From Eunapius fragilis (taxonomy: Eukaryota; Porifera; Demospongiae; Spongillida; Spongillidae), in NCBI GenBank assembly GCA_963681505.1, contig OY811971.1:7063060-7127059 (forward strand): DNA of 64,000 nt, in the 5' to 3' direction. The notes under the pieces are model-generated. The model saw nothing but the letters and a program-made list of their open reading frames with translations, ran no database searches and was not told the DNA's origin. Positions 25,543-37,800 of this stretch are shown one piece after another (position 1 is the stretch's first letter; the number at the start of each line of letters is the position of its first letter). Position numbers and translations under genes: made by a program.

Positions 25543-26903
25543 TCATGCATACAATACAACAATTTTTACTAAAAACTCTTCCTCTTCACTGTCCGTTTTA
25601 ATTGTTCCCAACATAGAAGCTGCATTGCCACGTTGGATGGCAACTGAGAGTCTCTGAGTGAGGTATATGTATGCAAAGGAGTTGGCTTCTCCAGACACCT
25701 ACCTCAATCGATGCCCCAACTCTTTCAGGAACTCCGTAGTCTTTGGTCCAAAAACTCCACTTGTCTCTATAAAGTAGCATGAGTCAAGGTGTTTATACTT
25801 CTGCATCTTTCTATCTTCTGCCTGTTGAGCAACTGCTCCAACTTGGTGTGCAGCAATTGTGGAGTAAGAAGGTGCAAAAGTATCCGGACACGTTGAATCC
25901 CACACCAAAAGTTGCCCACACTTCCAAGGGACAATTGAAACACCATCAGGTCGCTTCCCATCTGAATGATACAGACCTGAAGGCTCCAAACGTGATGGAA
26001 CATGTGCTGAAACCAAAGCTCTGTGTATAATCTCGTTCACAGCTGAATGGCGGTGATGGCGTCCTGCAATCTTTCTGCAGCTTAAGCCATGCGTGGCAAA
26101 ACTGAGACACTTCTGCCCCACAGTGTTGGCAGGTATGGCTTTGACATAAAGGTAGTCCCAGATGGAGACCCATAGATATTCTCATAGTAGCATTATCCAT
26201 GCATAGTCCCAGTGATGTAACCGGCAGGGCATTTAACCATGCACCGGACTCCTACAGGATGCTGCAAGGAAACGAGCCCTGTGCATTGGATCAGATGAGT
26301 CTGTATCTGCAATAGAAGATACTCTGATTGGATCCCATGTCTTCTGATGATGGGCAGCAGCATCAGTGGGGGGTTGTTCTTGACATCCTTGGGACCATAC
26401 AGCAAGAGCCTCATCCACATAGCTGAGCTGGGGTGGTTGCATATTTGCTGGCAGAATTAGGTGAGCAAGTCCGGAGGAGGCAGCAGCTAAAGTCAAGAAG
26501 GCAGAAGGCATGCCAGCTGCACAGCGCTCCGAATTCCAAGCCCACCATGACGCACAAGCAAAGTGGATTGTGTCCAAGAGGGGTCACTTTCAGCCAGTTG
26601 GATATTAAAAGAGCTACAGACTGTTACTCTGAGTTCATCATCATAGATCTTTAAACTGGATGAGAAAACAAGGTGACGTTCTAAGCAGGTACAAAAGTTT
26701 AGGTATGGCCAAAAAGTGACGCAATAGAAGATAGGCATCATGACAAGTTAAGTAATGGAGTCTCTCACGAAGGCACTTCAGCATGGCGGTCTTGGCATCA
26801 ATAGCAACTGTGTTGGAACCAATATCTCCAACTGGTGAACCAAATAGTGCATCAGCTTGATTAACCTTTACCCTTAATTGGCATAGAGGTCCTCACGCAT
26901 GTC
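25543..26903 (-). mobile_element. R2-type LINE fragment (duplicate of 11545-12905)
   Basis: Identical to the first copy. Confidence 0.6.
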
Positions 26904-27164
26904 ATCGGTTTGTGAACACCATTTGTATGAGCTCACTACGTACACAAGGCTCATAGCATGATCTGTCAGTTGTACATTCACATTCAGTGCAAAAGCAAAT
27001 TGTGTATCAATAAGCAGAAAAAACTTATCACCACTGCATAAAATTTATGCCTTAAGCTTTATGTAAAAGCAACATAGACTTAACTGAGAGGGACATAAAA
27101 CCTGAAATTTTTGATTGCCAGAATAAACACAATACATGGAATACACACTCATACACGAGCATTC

Positions 27165-29624
27165 TTAAAAGCACTTCCTAGGGCTGTAATGACACCCCAC
27201 CTCATCATACTCCTGCTTGTAAGTCCACTTCTTCTGAAATGATTGCATGCTGGCAAGGATTGAACCACCAACCCAGGCACTGTACTTCGGTTCTGGAGCT
27301 GCAATGATATTGACCTTTGTGGTGGGTGGGGTTAGTGTCAGGATTTCCTTCTGCATCCTGTGTACAATGCCAGGGAATAAGGTGCTACCTCCTGACAAAA
27401 CAATATTGGCATACAGGTCCTTCCTGATATCAACGTCACACTTCATAATGGAGTTGTAAGTGGCCTCATGGATGGCAGCAGACTCCATTCCAAGGAATGT
27501 GGGCTGAAAAAAAGATTCTGGACACCTGAATCGTTCATTACCAAGAGTTATCATCACACCACCAGGTAATTCATAGCTCTTTTCCACACTGGAGTTCTGA
27601 GTAGCCATCTGCATCTCCTGGTCAAAGTCCAGAGCAACATAGCATAGCTTTTCCTTGATGTCACGAACAATTATTAAGTTTTCGGAAGAACCTGTAAAAC
27701 TGTAGCCACTCTCTATCATAAGTTTCATTAGATAATCTGTCAGGTCATGACCAGCAAGGTTTAAACTGAAAATGGCATGGGAAAGGGCCGAACCCTCATA
27801 GATAGGCACAATGTGGGAGACATCATGACCAGATTCTAACACGACACCAGTGCTTCGTCCACTGGAATAAAGAGACAACATTGCTGGAATGGCCACATGC
27901 ATGGCAGGGACGTTGAAGGTCTCAAACATGATCTCTGTCATCTTCTGACGGTTGGCCTTTGGGTTGAGAGGGTCCTCAGTAAGGAGAACATGGTGCTCCT
28001 CTGGGACTACATGGAGTTCATTATAGAAAGTGTGATGCCAGATCTGAAAAAGAAAGGGTATATTTTATTTCGATGTAGCACTCTATATATGGTACAATAC
28101 TTTCTCTTCCTCTTAAACTTCGGAAGGCCAAAGGGCCTATTTACATTGTGCTCATCATATTATGTTAGTTAGCCATGTAGTAAAAGTTTGATGACTTTTT
28201 ATCATTAGCAAGATTATGTTGCCAATTAAAACTGTACATTTACAATTATGGCTCCATCTCTTTTCTTTTAAGGAGCGGACTCAGTGGTATCATGAAAACA
28301 GCACTTCACGTATCAGCAAAAGCAAAGAAATTGTTGTGTGCCCACCATAGAATGTGGTGCATGCACCTATAATATTGAAGACCTGAAGCAAGGGTCTGTA
28401 ACAGATTTTCAGGGGTTATTCATGATCAGCAAAACCTCTAGATATAGACCTGTATATGATGGGTTCTTAATCGATGTTTATGTTTATCCCAGATTCAAAA
28501 CTATAACTGGCAATTTTTGTAATGACAGCTAGCAAGGAGATGTATAATTGCAGAACACCAGGGTACCACGAAAACACATGCATATGCTCACACACAACCA
28601 ACCATAGATTGTACATGGAAGTAAATAGCGCGTGACGTCATTTCCCGTCGTTGCTCGTGTTCGTGTTCCTTTTCTAAACTTACTAATTACTTCAGATAGC
28701 TTGCCTGATACTACTGAATTCTATTGAAGTCTTACTTACGGTAGGTAGGACAGTCATAGTTGGGCCGAGTATTTGGTTGCGTACTTTGAACGTAACAACT
28801 CTGCTAGATTTTTTATGGCCTACTACTTGCTGTCGCATAAGTAGTATTGCCCTGTGGTGTTTTTACATTTCGCGAACACGGGCATATGGTTCGAACCAAT
28901 TATCTGTATGGAAATCTTCCACGCGTGCGGGTTGTGCGACGGGTGGGGGCAGGATGCCACACCTATAATATAATTTAATAATTGGGCCGCACCAACTTTG
29001 CATGGACCGAGTGCGCCGGGCCTGTCATGGAAAAGGTCCGGGTCCTAAAAGGTCCGGACGGTATTCAATTTGATTTTATACGTCCACGTGGTTGAAAGCC
29101 ACTTTGCGAGTGATTGCGGAGATAGAAAAAGTAGTAGGCGATGGTTCCGATTGTGATGATGTTGTCGAGAAGGCCTGTGTCCAAGACGTATCCTGAATGT
29201 GTCAATGAGAGCAAAAAGAGAGTGATACAAAGAAAGGCTGCGAAGTTGAATATATCGTCTGAAGGAGAGCTATTGTATAAGCACTACTGCAGTACTGCGA
29301 CCCACCAGAAAAAATGGCGCCCCTCCCATATATTACATTTCGCCAGAGATCATATCTATATATAGCTAACCAGCTAACCTGCTCCATGTCATCCCAGTTG
29401 GTTACAATGCCATGTTTGATGGGGTAATTTAGTCTTAGGATACCTCTTTTGCTCAGGGCCGCATCACCGACGTAGACGTCCTTTTTGTCGATACCCATCG
29501 TCCCCAAGCCTCTGCCCACGATAGATGGGAAAAGTACTCTAGGGGCATCATCCCCTGCAAATCCAGCCTTGAATATCCCACTGCCATTATCAAACACCAA
29601 CGCATAAGTACCGTTGTCACTCAT
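27165..29624 (-). CDS. Divergent actin (duplicate of 13167-15626)
   Basis: Exons are at 29379-29624 and 27165-28043, with the same 374-aa product and the same intron, base for base. No substitution was seen in exons or intron, which argues against an old paralogue. Confidence 0.8.
29035..29365 (+). mobile_element. Ginger1 5' relic in actin intron (duplicate)
   Basis: Same sequence as 15037-15367. Confidence 0.5.
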
Positions 29625-30138
29625 GTTATTCTATAAAGCAGCATTTGGATTTAATCCTTATTTGGGGCACCAAACCACGAACTCATTTAATTGGAATAGG
29701 ATTAACGGTATTCCTCCAGTACTTTGTGTATTGTAGGCATGGCCCGATGAAATATTGGAGAAATACCGTTTATCCAAATCAACACATTACAATGGTAATG
29801 ACGCATTGATGCTGTCGACATTATTTTGACCATAACAATAAATTAGCAGTGTATGTGAATGGTATGGTGTGCGCATATTACCGCTGAGTAGGTAAATATC
29901 AAATATACAAGCCGCTATGGATTTATTAGGCACGCGTACGAAAGTCCACAACTCTGAGGCAGTGAAAAGGGACCTGTCACGAAAAATTTGGTCCGGGAAA
30001 AAAATCGGTCCGGCCGGACCAATTTTGGCGACCAAAAGTGGTCCGGCCGGACCGAAAATGACGCCAAAATTTGTCCGGGCAAACCAAAACTGGTCCAGGC
30101 ACATAACACCTTGAACACGTGGAGCATTCGTTTTGAAA

Positions 30139-33100
30139 ATGGCTGATTCAAGTGAAGAGGGAGATGCCAAAAGTGCGGGGGATCTAGTAGAAGAAGCATA
30201 TGAGTACTTGGTAAGAAATGTGTACCCTGTGGGTGCAAGCGTAGCGCGCAAGCGGTGCATACGAAGAAAGGCTCAGAAATTTGTTGTGAAAGATGGAGAA
30301 ATGTACTTTAAGAAGAAGAAGGGCAAGGTTTGTTCATTTTTTAATTTGGCTAATGCACACCTACTGTGTCGTCCGCACGTCATGGGTTGAGCTTAATTAT
30401 TATAGATAATGGAAATACGATTTGTCGGAGTTAAGGAAGAGCAGCGTCGTATTCTGAAGGCTTGTCATGTGGATCCGATGTCCGGGCACATGGGAGTGAA
30501 GCGCACTTTGAACAGGATCAGCGAGCGGTTCATTTGGCCATGCAACTTAGATTTTTAGTAATAGATTTCTATAAAGTCCATACCTGAATTTAAATAACCG
30601 CAGGTCGCCAAATGTGACATCTGCCAGCATGCAAATCGGAAACACATGCATACAGCCCCAGAACTACACCCGGTTCCAGTGAAGTCACCATGGAATCACA
30701 TTGGCATTGATTTTGTTGGGCCACTTGTGAAATCTAAGTCAGAAAATCAATACATCCTGACTGTGTGTGACTACTTCTCCAAATGGGTAGAAGCAGTCCC
30801 ACTTCCATCTAAACATGCAATTGGAGTTGCCAATGCACTCTACAAGGTAGGTCAATGAAGCAACGTTTTCCTATGTGTAATTACATTATAATTGCATTTA
30901 CATTGCAACTGAGATATATATGTGCTTATTATTTTAGAAATTAAGTTATGGTACAGTAATATAATGCCATGCCCACTCCAGGCCCTTAGCCAGGAAGGGG
31001 GGGGGGCCAAGAGGCTGAGCCCCCCCCCCCCCCCCCCCCCCCCCCCCTCATGCAAGGGAGACCCCACACACATATACACATTCGCATTTGGCTAAATGTG
31101 AGGGGACCTCCCCCACTTTCAAAAGTCCTGCTATCGATCCCCCCCCCCCCGTCAAATGTCCTGGCTACGGGCATGCACTCATAGTCTAATTCACTGTATT
31201 CTATCCTTGCAGATTTTTATGAGAATGGGTTTGCCCAAGATCATTACAACAGACAATGGCACTGAATTCAAAAACGAATTAAACAAGCACCTTATGGATC
31301 TCCTAGGTATAGATCACCGGCTGACAACAGCGTACCATCCACAGGTCTGTAATATGTCTGCATTCATTTTTTCCATGCTACAATAAATTATTGCGTATGT
31401 TAAAAAGTAGTGAAGCCATTTTTGAAGTTAAATCCAATTATTACTTAAAGCAATGAGAAGAAATGTTTAAGGAACAACACTGTAGATTTTATATTTTGTT
31501 GTCTCAATACCTAAAAGGAAGACAGACCGTTTCCATAATTAATAAGGGTTAATGGACTCGTATAAATTTAAATGATTGGTAGAATACCATTAAAATTATG
31601 CTTTTATCCAATGCCAACTTTGCATTCATTTTATAGGCCAATGGTCTTGTTGAAAGACTTAATCAGACCTTGCAAAATATGATTGTCAAATTTTGCAACG
31701 TGAAGAAAACCAATTGGGATGATGTTCTGAATACGTTTTTGCATACAACACTTCTTGCCACGAAAGCACACTTTATACGCCGTTTGAGATTATGTTTGGG
31801 AGAAAGGCAATTCTACCAATTGATTTCCAAATGCATGTAGACATACCAAATGCTTCTGAAATAGAACGAATTACTGATGAAAGAATAAAGGTACTGAAAC
31901 AAGCGAAAGCAAATATTCAATTGGCACAAAAGAAGCAGAAGCTAGAATATGACCGGAAACATGCTAACCCAAAAGCCTATGAATTAGGTGCAAAAGTCCT
32001 AAAAAAGGATTTCAAAAGGAAAAAAAGGAGAGGAGGAAAATTGGACTACAAGTATGTGGGCCCATTTACTATAACAAAGTGTCTTGGAAAAGGTTTGTAC
32101 TCACTTCAGTCAATTGAAAACCCAGATGTAGTCATCAAGAGCGTAAATGGTGTCCACATCAAACCATATCTTACCCCACACAGTACTTTTAGTACACATT
32201 CAAGCTCAAACTCATCCAGTTACACACCACCAGTAGATAAATCAGTTCTTCATAAGACTGAGGTTGTACTTTCCAGTGGTGATTCATTCCACAAGAGAGG
32301 TGACTCATCAGCAAGTAGTCCTACATCCAAGTCTCAGCACTCCAAAGAATCAGAGGCCACTCTCCAACATCTTAGTGCTAGCAAACAACATATGGAAGAG
32401 CATTATTATGCTGATAATCACTTAAGTAATGTTCATGATGATGGCAATCTGCTTTATGCGTGGAAGTGTGTGACATATACATTAGAAGGCTGTAAAAGTG
32501 AAAGCTTAAATGTCTTTGATCATGAAAGTACTCAAATGGGTGACCTTGCATTTGTATTGGAGTCTTCCAAGCATATCACAGTACCTGAATTGCCAAATCC
32601 CCATAGTGAGATGGTTACAAGTACTCCAACTTTAAGTGGAGGATATTTTACACCAATGGAAGATGGAAACTTATCTCCAATACCAGTTTGTAATGTGCTG
32701 AGCCACTATAAGGAGAGCTGTATTCAACCTGCACTTTCCACCACTGCCTCTATCCCAAACCCCACATCCTCGCCTGCTTGTCCATCACAGGTTCCTCAAA
32801 CTAGCAGCTGTCCACAGAGAGATTTTCCAAAGAGTCCAAATTCACAAATGCAATTAAAAATTGCTATCACAAAGGATAAATGTCATTTGAAAAGCAAACA
32901 CCATAAGAGCCACTGTGAAAAACGTGAAGTGATTCCTAGTGAAGAAAGTAAGTGATTATGATTATATTCAATTTTATAAAAATTATTGCATTTGTTTATT
33001 TCCACAGAACAAAAGAAATCTCAAGGGTTACAAGTTTGGATACCACAACTGAACCTACTAGCTGAAGACAACCAGGCCATTGAAGAAGGAAAATGGTTAT

Positions 33101-33765
33101 CAGGTCGTGTTATAAATGCTGCACAGGAACTACTGAAATTCATCAATACTTCCATTGGCGGGCTACAAAATGCCTTGTTGGCACAAAACTTGCAATTCAC
33201 TATTGAAAGAGACAGGTTTGTACAAATTTTACATGTTTCGGGGAATCACTGGATAACAATAGCAAATAATGGATGCACAGGTGGAGAGATAAAGGTTTAT
33301 GATAGCATGGGACATTCAGATCTTCCAGAGGAGACTAAACAGCAAGTAGCTGCGTTGATTTTTACCTCAGTCAATAAGATCACACTGACATTTCAGACTG
33401 TTCAACGGCAACAAGATAGCAGCAGTTGTGGTCTATTTGCGGTTGCTTTTGCTACATCTCTTTGTTTTGGATCAGATCCATGTACCATAATGTATGATTC
33501 GGCAACCCTAAGGTCCCATCTTAAGCATTGTTTTGTATCAGGAATCATGGAGCCTTTCCCAGGCAAGGAAATAAAGGCTCGAAGGCCATATAGCCATGTA
33601 CAATATGATATATTTTGCAGTTGCAGGCTGACAAGAGGAAAGGAAAAGATGGCCAGATGCGACAAGTGTCTGGAATGGTTCCACAAATCATGCGAAAAAA
33701 TTCCTGGTTGTGTGTTCTCTAAGAGCCAGAAGTGGTTTTGCCACTCTTGTAACTCCTCAACATAA
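30139..33765 (+). CDS. Ginger1 transposase: integrase, GPY/F, Ulp1 protease, PHD finger
   Basis: Exons: 30139-30327, from 30406 to about 30545, 30604-30846, 31213-31344, 31637-32947 and 33008-33765, with GT-AG borders except an unclear end of exon 2. In order: an HHCC zinc finger (CHVDPMSGHMG, then KCDICQ), integrase D (GIDFVGPL), D (ITTDNGTEF) and E (ANGLVERLNQ), and a GPY/F module (YVGPFTITKCLGKGLYSL). A Ser/Thr-rich linker is followed by a C48 protease with His (NHWITI), Asp (VYDSMG), Gln (QRQQDSSS) and Cys (SSSCGLF). It ends in a PHD finger (CSC...RCDKC..WFHKSC...WFCHSC). About 920 aa. Expected role: nuclear cut-and-paste integration; the protease may act on SUMO-like modifiers or on the transposase. 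There is one apparent reading-frame break in the integrase exon, and exon 2 ends oddly, so activity is doubtful. Confidence 0.8.
30982..31172. mobile_element. MITE in a Ginger1 intron
   Basis: The ends GCCCTTAGCCAGGA and TCCTGGCTACGGGC form a 14-bp inverted repeat with one mismatch. The 191-bp interior holds long C runs (31018-31047 and 31139-31150). It lies wholly inside the third Ginger1 intron (30847-31212). Confidence 0.6.
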
Positions 33766-34190
33766 ATGTATTTTTAATTCACCATTTATTGCATGCACAT
33801 GCAGCATGCATGCTTTTTGCTTATATATACATCATTCACTAACCATGTACTGTGCATGCACTATGTATTTATTCCATTCATGTATTATACGCTTACGTAC
33901 ATGTACATGTACAAGGCGCCGGCCTCTACTACAGTGTATGTACCCCAGATATTGTATAATTGAGCAATCAAGCCTGAAAAATTGCTAGGACAGGCTTTGC
34001 GTGTTTTGTAAGTACGAACTCATTGGACGAAAAGCGGACCGTTTTTGGCAAGGTAGGACCATTTTTGGCGGACAGATATGGTCCGGGCGGACCACTTTTG
34101 GCGACCAAAATCAGTCCGGCCGGACCACTTTTGGCGACCAAAAGTGGTCCGCCGGACCACTTTTAGGTAGGACCACTTTTGCCATGATAG
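33766..34190 (+). repeat. Ginger1 3' non-coding region and subterminal repeats
   Basis: After the stop there is ~250 bp of plain sequence. A cluster of GGTCCGG / CCGGACC and GGACCACTTTTGGCGACC words follows at 34030-34190, mirroring the left subterminal region. They are likely transposase-binding repeats. Confidence 0.5.
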
Positions 34191-34575
34191 ACCTAGCGCA
34201 TTTTTTTTCAAGGTTTCAAATTATTTCATATTCAAAGAGACACCTCTGTCCTCTACAACTTCTTTCTTACGTACTGGAAATTAGATCGTCCATCGTGGTG
34301 GCCAGAATTTTTAATTTCGCGTGCACACATGCACGCATCACGGCTAGATAATTTTTATAATATGGTCCCTTTTCGCTGCCTCGACCTCATATATTTATTT
34401 CATTGTAGCTACCAACTGAATTAATTAATATTATCAGGAGTCATCGAGAATACCCTTTCTCCTGGCTCGAGTGAGTGAGCGTTATCCGTTGCGAGTGTTT
34501 TAATTGTCGGCAGTTTCTCTATACATTATAGGGATTGTACAAATACAGTATATCGCCAATAGATGGGATCGTATC

Positions 34576-34766
34576 AGCGAAAAGGGACCTAGCACATTTT
34601 TTTTTTTAATTTCATATTCTAAGAGATACTTATGTCCTCTACAACTTCCTTCTTACGCACTGGAAATTAGCTTTCCATCATGGAGTTAAAGTGGCCTGAA
34701 TTTTTTTTTAATTACGCGTACATTTGAATTACTCCCTCCTGGAAAATATGCGCGTCCCTTTTCGCT
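34576..34766. mobile_element. Ginger1-derived MITE
   Basis: A 191-bp unit with perfect 13-bp ends AGCGAAAAGGGAC / GTCCCTTTTCGCT. Its interior (GACCTAGCACATTTTT, CCTCTACAACTTC, TACGCACTGGAAATTAG) matches the right 190 bp of the Ginger1 element (34193-34376). It is therefore a small non-autonomous derivative beside its parent. Confidence 0.65.
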
Positions 34767-34892
34767 ACCACTACACTTGAAATCGTACATACACGGAGTT
34801 AGTACATGTAAAATCCTCCCATTGTCATACATTCAACAGAATTAATGCCTATCTTACATGCTCTATACAACAGCAAATACACATTACAGTGC

Positions 34893-37800
34893 TCAGGACA
34901 GACCAGTAATCTCCTCAGTATCAGGATCGATATCCATATCAAAGAAGCAGGGTCTGGTGGACAGCCCTGGCATAGTGCTCATGTCCCCAACAAGGGGGTA
35001 AATGAAGCCAGCACCAACGCTAGCCCTCACATCACGAATGGGCAATACAAAACCTGTAGGTCTTCCCTTTAGCTCTGGGTTGTGGGAAAACGAGAGGTGG
35101 GTCTTTGCCATGCAGATTGGCAGCTTCCAAAACCCAACTCACCTCCCTTTGCCCAGTGGTTACATATCACAGCATCAAATGCACCAGCACTCTTGCTTAG
35201 CCTCTGTAGCAGTTCCAGTTCAGCTCTTGAGTCAGATGAGAAAGTATTGATAGCCACCACTACAGGCACTCCAAACAGACACACATTCTCAATGTGCTTC
35301 TTCAAGTTCACAAAGCCTGCCTCCAGCAGTGGGATGTTCTCTTGTGTGTAAGCCGAGTCAAGGGGCTGGCCAGCTGTGACCTTTGGACCACCTCCATGCA
35401 TCTTGAGAGCTCGTACAGTAGCCACCAACACGGCACAGCTTGGGAGCAGACCTGAAGAATGGTGTAGATAGAAAGTCAGCAAGAGATATCTGTCAATACT
35501 GGCAATTTATTAACTTCTGCTTGTACTATACATTTTAAAAAACTAGTGCAAAGTTCCCTCCATTTGCCAGCTCTTCAAAGTACAGCAATTGAAACAATAC
35601 TCCATATACATGCATTCTCCATCAGAAAAAGGTGTTATGGTACAAAACACCCAGACACCATTCAAATGATTATGTGACAACAGTGGTTTCGTTAGTAAAA
35701 CCTGAAAATGTAAGAACATGCATCCTTTGATAACCAAACTAAGCTCCAAATGTACACCTAACTGATATTACAAGCTCCAAATGTACCTAACAGTTCTACA
35801 AAAATTGAAGTTTCAAATGCACATGTAAATAGAAGAATACAAGCTCCAAATGTACATGTATATTCACTTACCACTGTATCTGCACTTGATGTTGAAGAAC
35901 TTCTCCATCCCAATATCTGCTCCAAACCCTGATTCTGTCACCACCACTCCATTCTTTCCAACCAGTTTGAGGGCCAACATGTCAGCCAAGATGGAGGAGT
36001 TGCCATGGGCAATATTGGCAAAGGGCCCGGCATGGACCAGGACAGGACTACCCTCTGATGAAGAAATAAAATGTTTATCCCTATAGGCCTCATGAAGCCA
36101 TCCTGAGCATGGCCACTTGCACATGACCATCATGCATCCCACCTGCCAGGCATGAACGGTCACATGGTCACATGAACGGTCACATGGTCACATGAACGGT
36201 CACATGGTCGCATGAACGGTCACATGGTCACATGAACGGTCACATGGTCGCATAAACGGTCACATGGTCGCATGAACGGTCACATGGTCACATGAACGGT
36301 CACATGGTCGCATGAACGGTCACATGGTCGCATGAACGGTCACATGAACGGTCACATGGTCGCATGAACGGTCACATGAACGGTCACATGGTCGCATGAA
36401 CGGTCACATGGTCGCATGAACGGTCACATGGTCGCATGAACGGTCACATGGTCGCATGAACGGTCACATGGTCGCATGAACGGTCACATGGTCGCATGAA
36501 CGGTCACATGGTCGCATGAACGGTCACATGGTCGCATGAACGGTCACATGGTCGCATGAACGGTCACATGGTCGCATGAACGGTCACATGAACGGACACA
36601 TGGTCACATGAACGGTCACATGAATGGTCACATGGTCGCATGAACGGTCACATGGTTGCATAAATGATCACATGGTCGCATGCATTTCTCCCAATATGAT
36701 GGTAAACACTAGACGACATTTTGCACTTAGGGTGAGGTATACTTTAATTGGGACATCGAAGCAAAGTGATAGAAGAAATAACAGTTACAAGTATTAAAAG
36801 GTAAACGTAGTTACATCATGAATATACATGTGTATGCATCTATGCATGCACTTACAATAGTTAGTCGACTCAATCCATTAATCATAAATTATTCAGTACG
36901 TAAATTAATCCGTACGTACTTACATTAGCATGATGCTTACTTAATGTCTATTGTCCTGAGTGTCCACCTGGGGGTACAATTGGACACCCGGGCGAACAGC
37001 AAAGAACGTTTCTGCCATTCGGTCAGGGAAGGGACCTGGCTGCATTTAACGGTACTGGCTTACAGAACAAGTCTTTTCAGGATCGGGCCGAGATAAGCAA
37101 GGCTTAACTCCTTTTGGTACTCGTAGAACGAGCCGTGCTAGCGGGCCTATCCATTAAGCTCCATGCGGATCAGTCGGAGCGTAATGGATAGGTCTGCTAG
37201 CACGGCTCGTTTTACGGGTATTGAAAGGATTTAAGCCTTACTTATCTCGGCCCGATCCTGAAAAGACTTGTTCTATAAGCTGGTACCGTTAAATGCCACT
37301 AGGTCTCTACCGTGACCGAACGGCAAAAACTTTTTTTGCTGTCCACCCGGGTGTCCAATTGTACCCCCGGGTGGACACTCAGGACAATAGACATTAAGTA
37401 AGCAAGCTAAAATCAATATTATTATGTTTAGGTACACTTATAGCAAGCTCTTTTTTGAACCAGTATTAATGCCTATTGTCTTGAGTGTCCACCCAGGGGT
37501 ACAATTGGACACCCGGGTGGACAGCAAAAAAAATGTTCTTGCCATTTGGTTATGGAAGGGACCTAGTTGCATGTAACGGTACTGGCTCATAAAACAAGTC
37601 TTTTTAGGATCAGGCTGAGATAAGTAAGGCATAAATCCTTTTGGTATTCATAAAATGAGCCGTGCTAGTGGACCTATCCATTATGCTCTGTGCGGTACAT
37701 TGTATACGAGCTACGGCCTAATGGATAGGTCCGCTAGCATGGCTCGTTTTACAGGTATCAGAAGGATTTATGCCTTACTTATCTCGGCCCGATCCTAAAA

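Larger units (their letters stand above)
16788..30584 (+). repeat. Near-identical repeat of 2796-16587 (probable unmerged contig overlap)
   Basis: The block matches 2796-16587 in order and orientation. From about 18760 on it matches with no substitutions seen and only three bases of length change in homopolymer and CA runs (offset 14001 then 13998). In the first 2 kb there are a dozen or so single-base indels, mostly in short runs, as expected at a low-coverage contig end. Features inside should be read as the same loci as in 2796-16587 unless long reads prove a real tandem duplication. Confidence 0.85.
29956..34382 (+). mobile_element. Ginger1 DNA transposon, near full length (4.4 kb)
   Basis: The ends are a 19-bp inverted repeat, GAGGCAGTGAAAAGGGACC on the left and its complement with one mismatch at 34364-34382. 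Both subterminal regions carry repeated GGTCCGGCCGGACC and TTTTGGCGACCAAAA motifs (29993-30093 and 34030-34190). The inside encodes one multi-exon transposase with integrase, GPY/F, Ulp1 and PHD modules, the set known for Ginger1. No matching 4-bp target duplication was found next to these ends, so the exact boundary may be off by a few bases. It lies about 330 bp upstream of the actin start codon. Confidence 0.75.

Noticed and set aside
27165-29624. Second actin gene as a genuine tandem paralogue
   Set aside because: Exons, intron and flanks show no substitutions against 13167-15626 and the block joins at a 200-N gap; contig overlap is simpler.
36142-36690. Regular ~20-bp repeats resembling a CRISPR array
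   Set aside because: Units are directly adjacent with no unique spacers, and the setting is an animal intron; it is a minisatellite.
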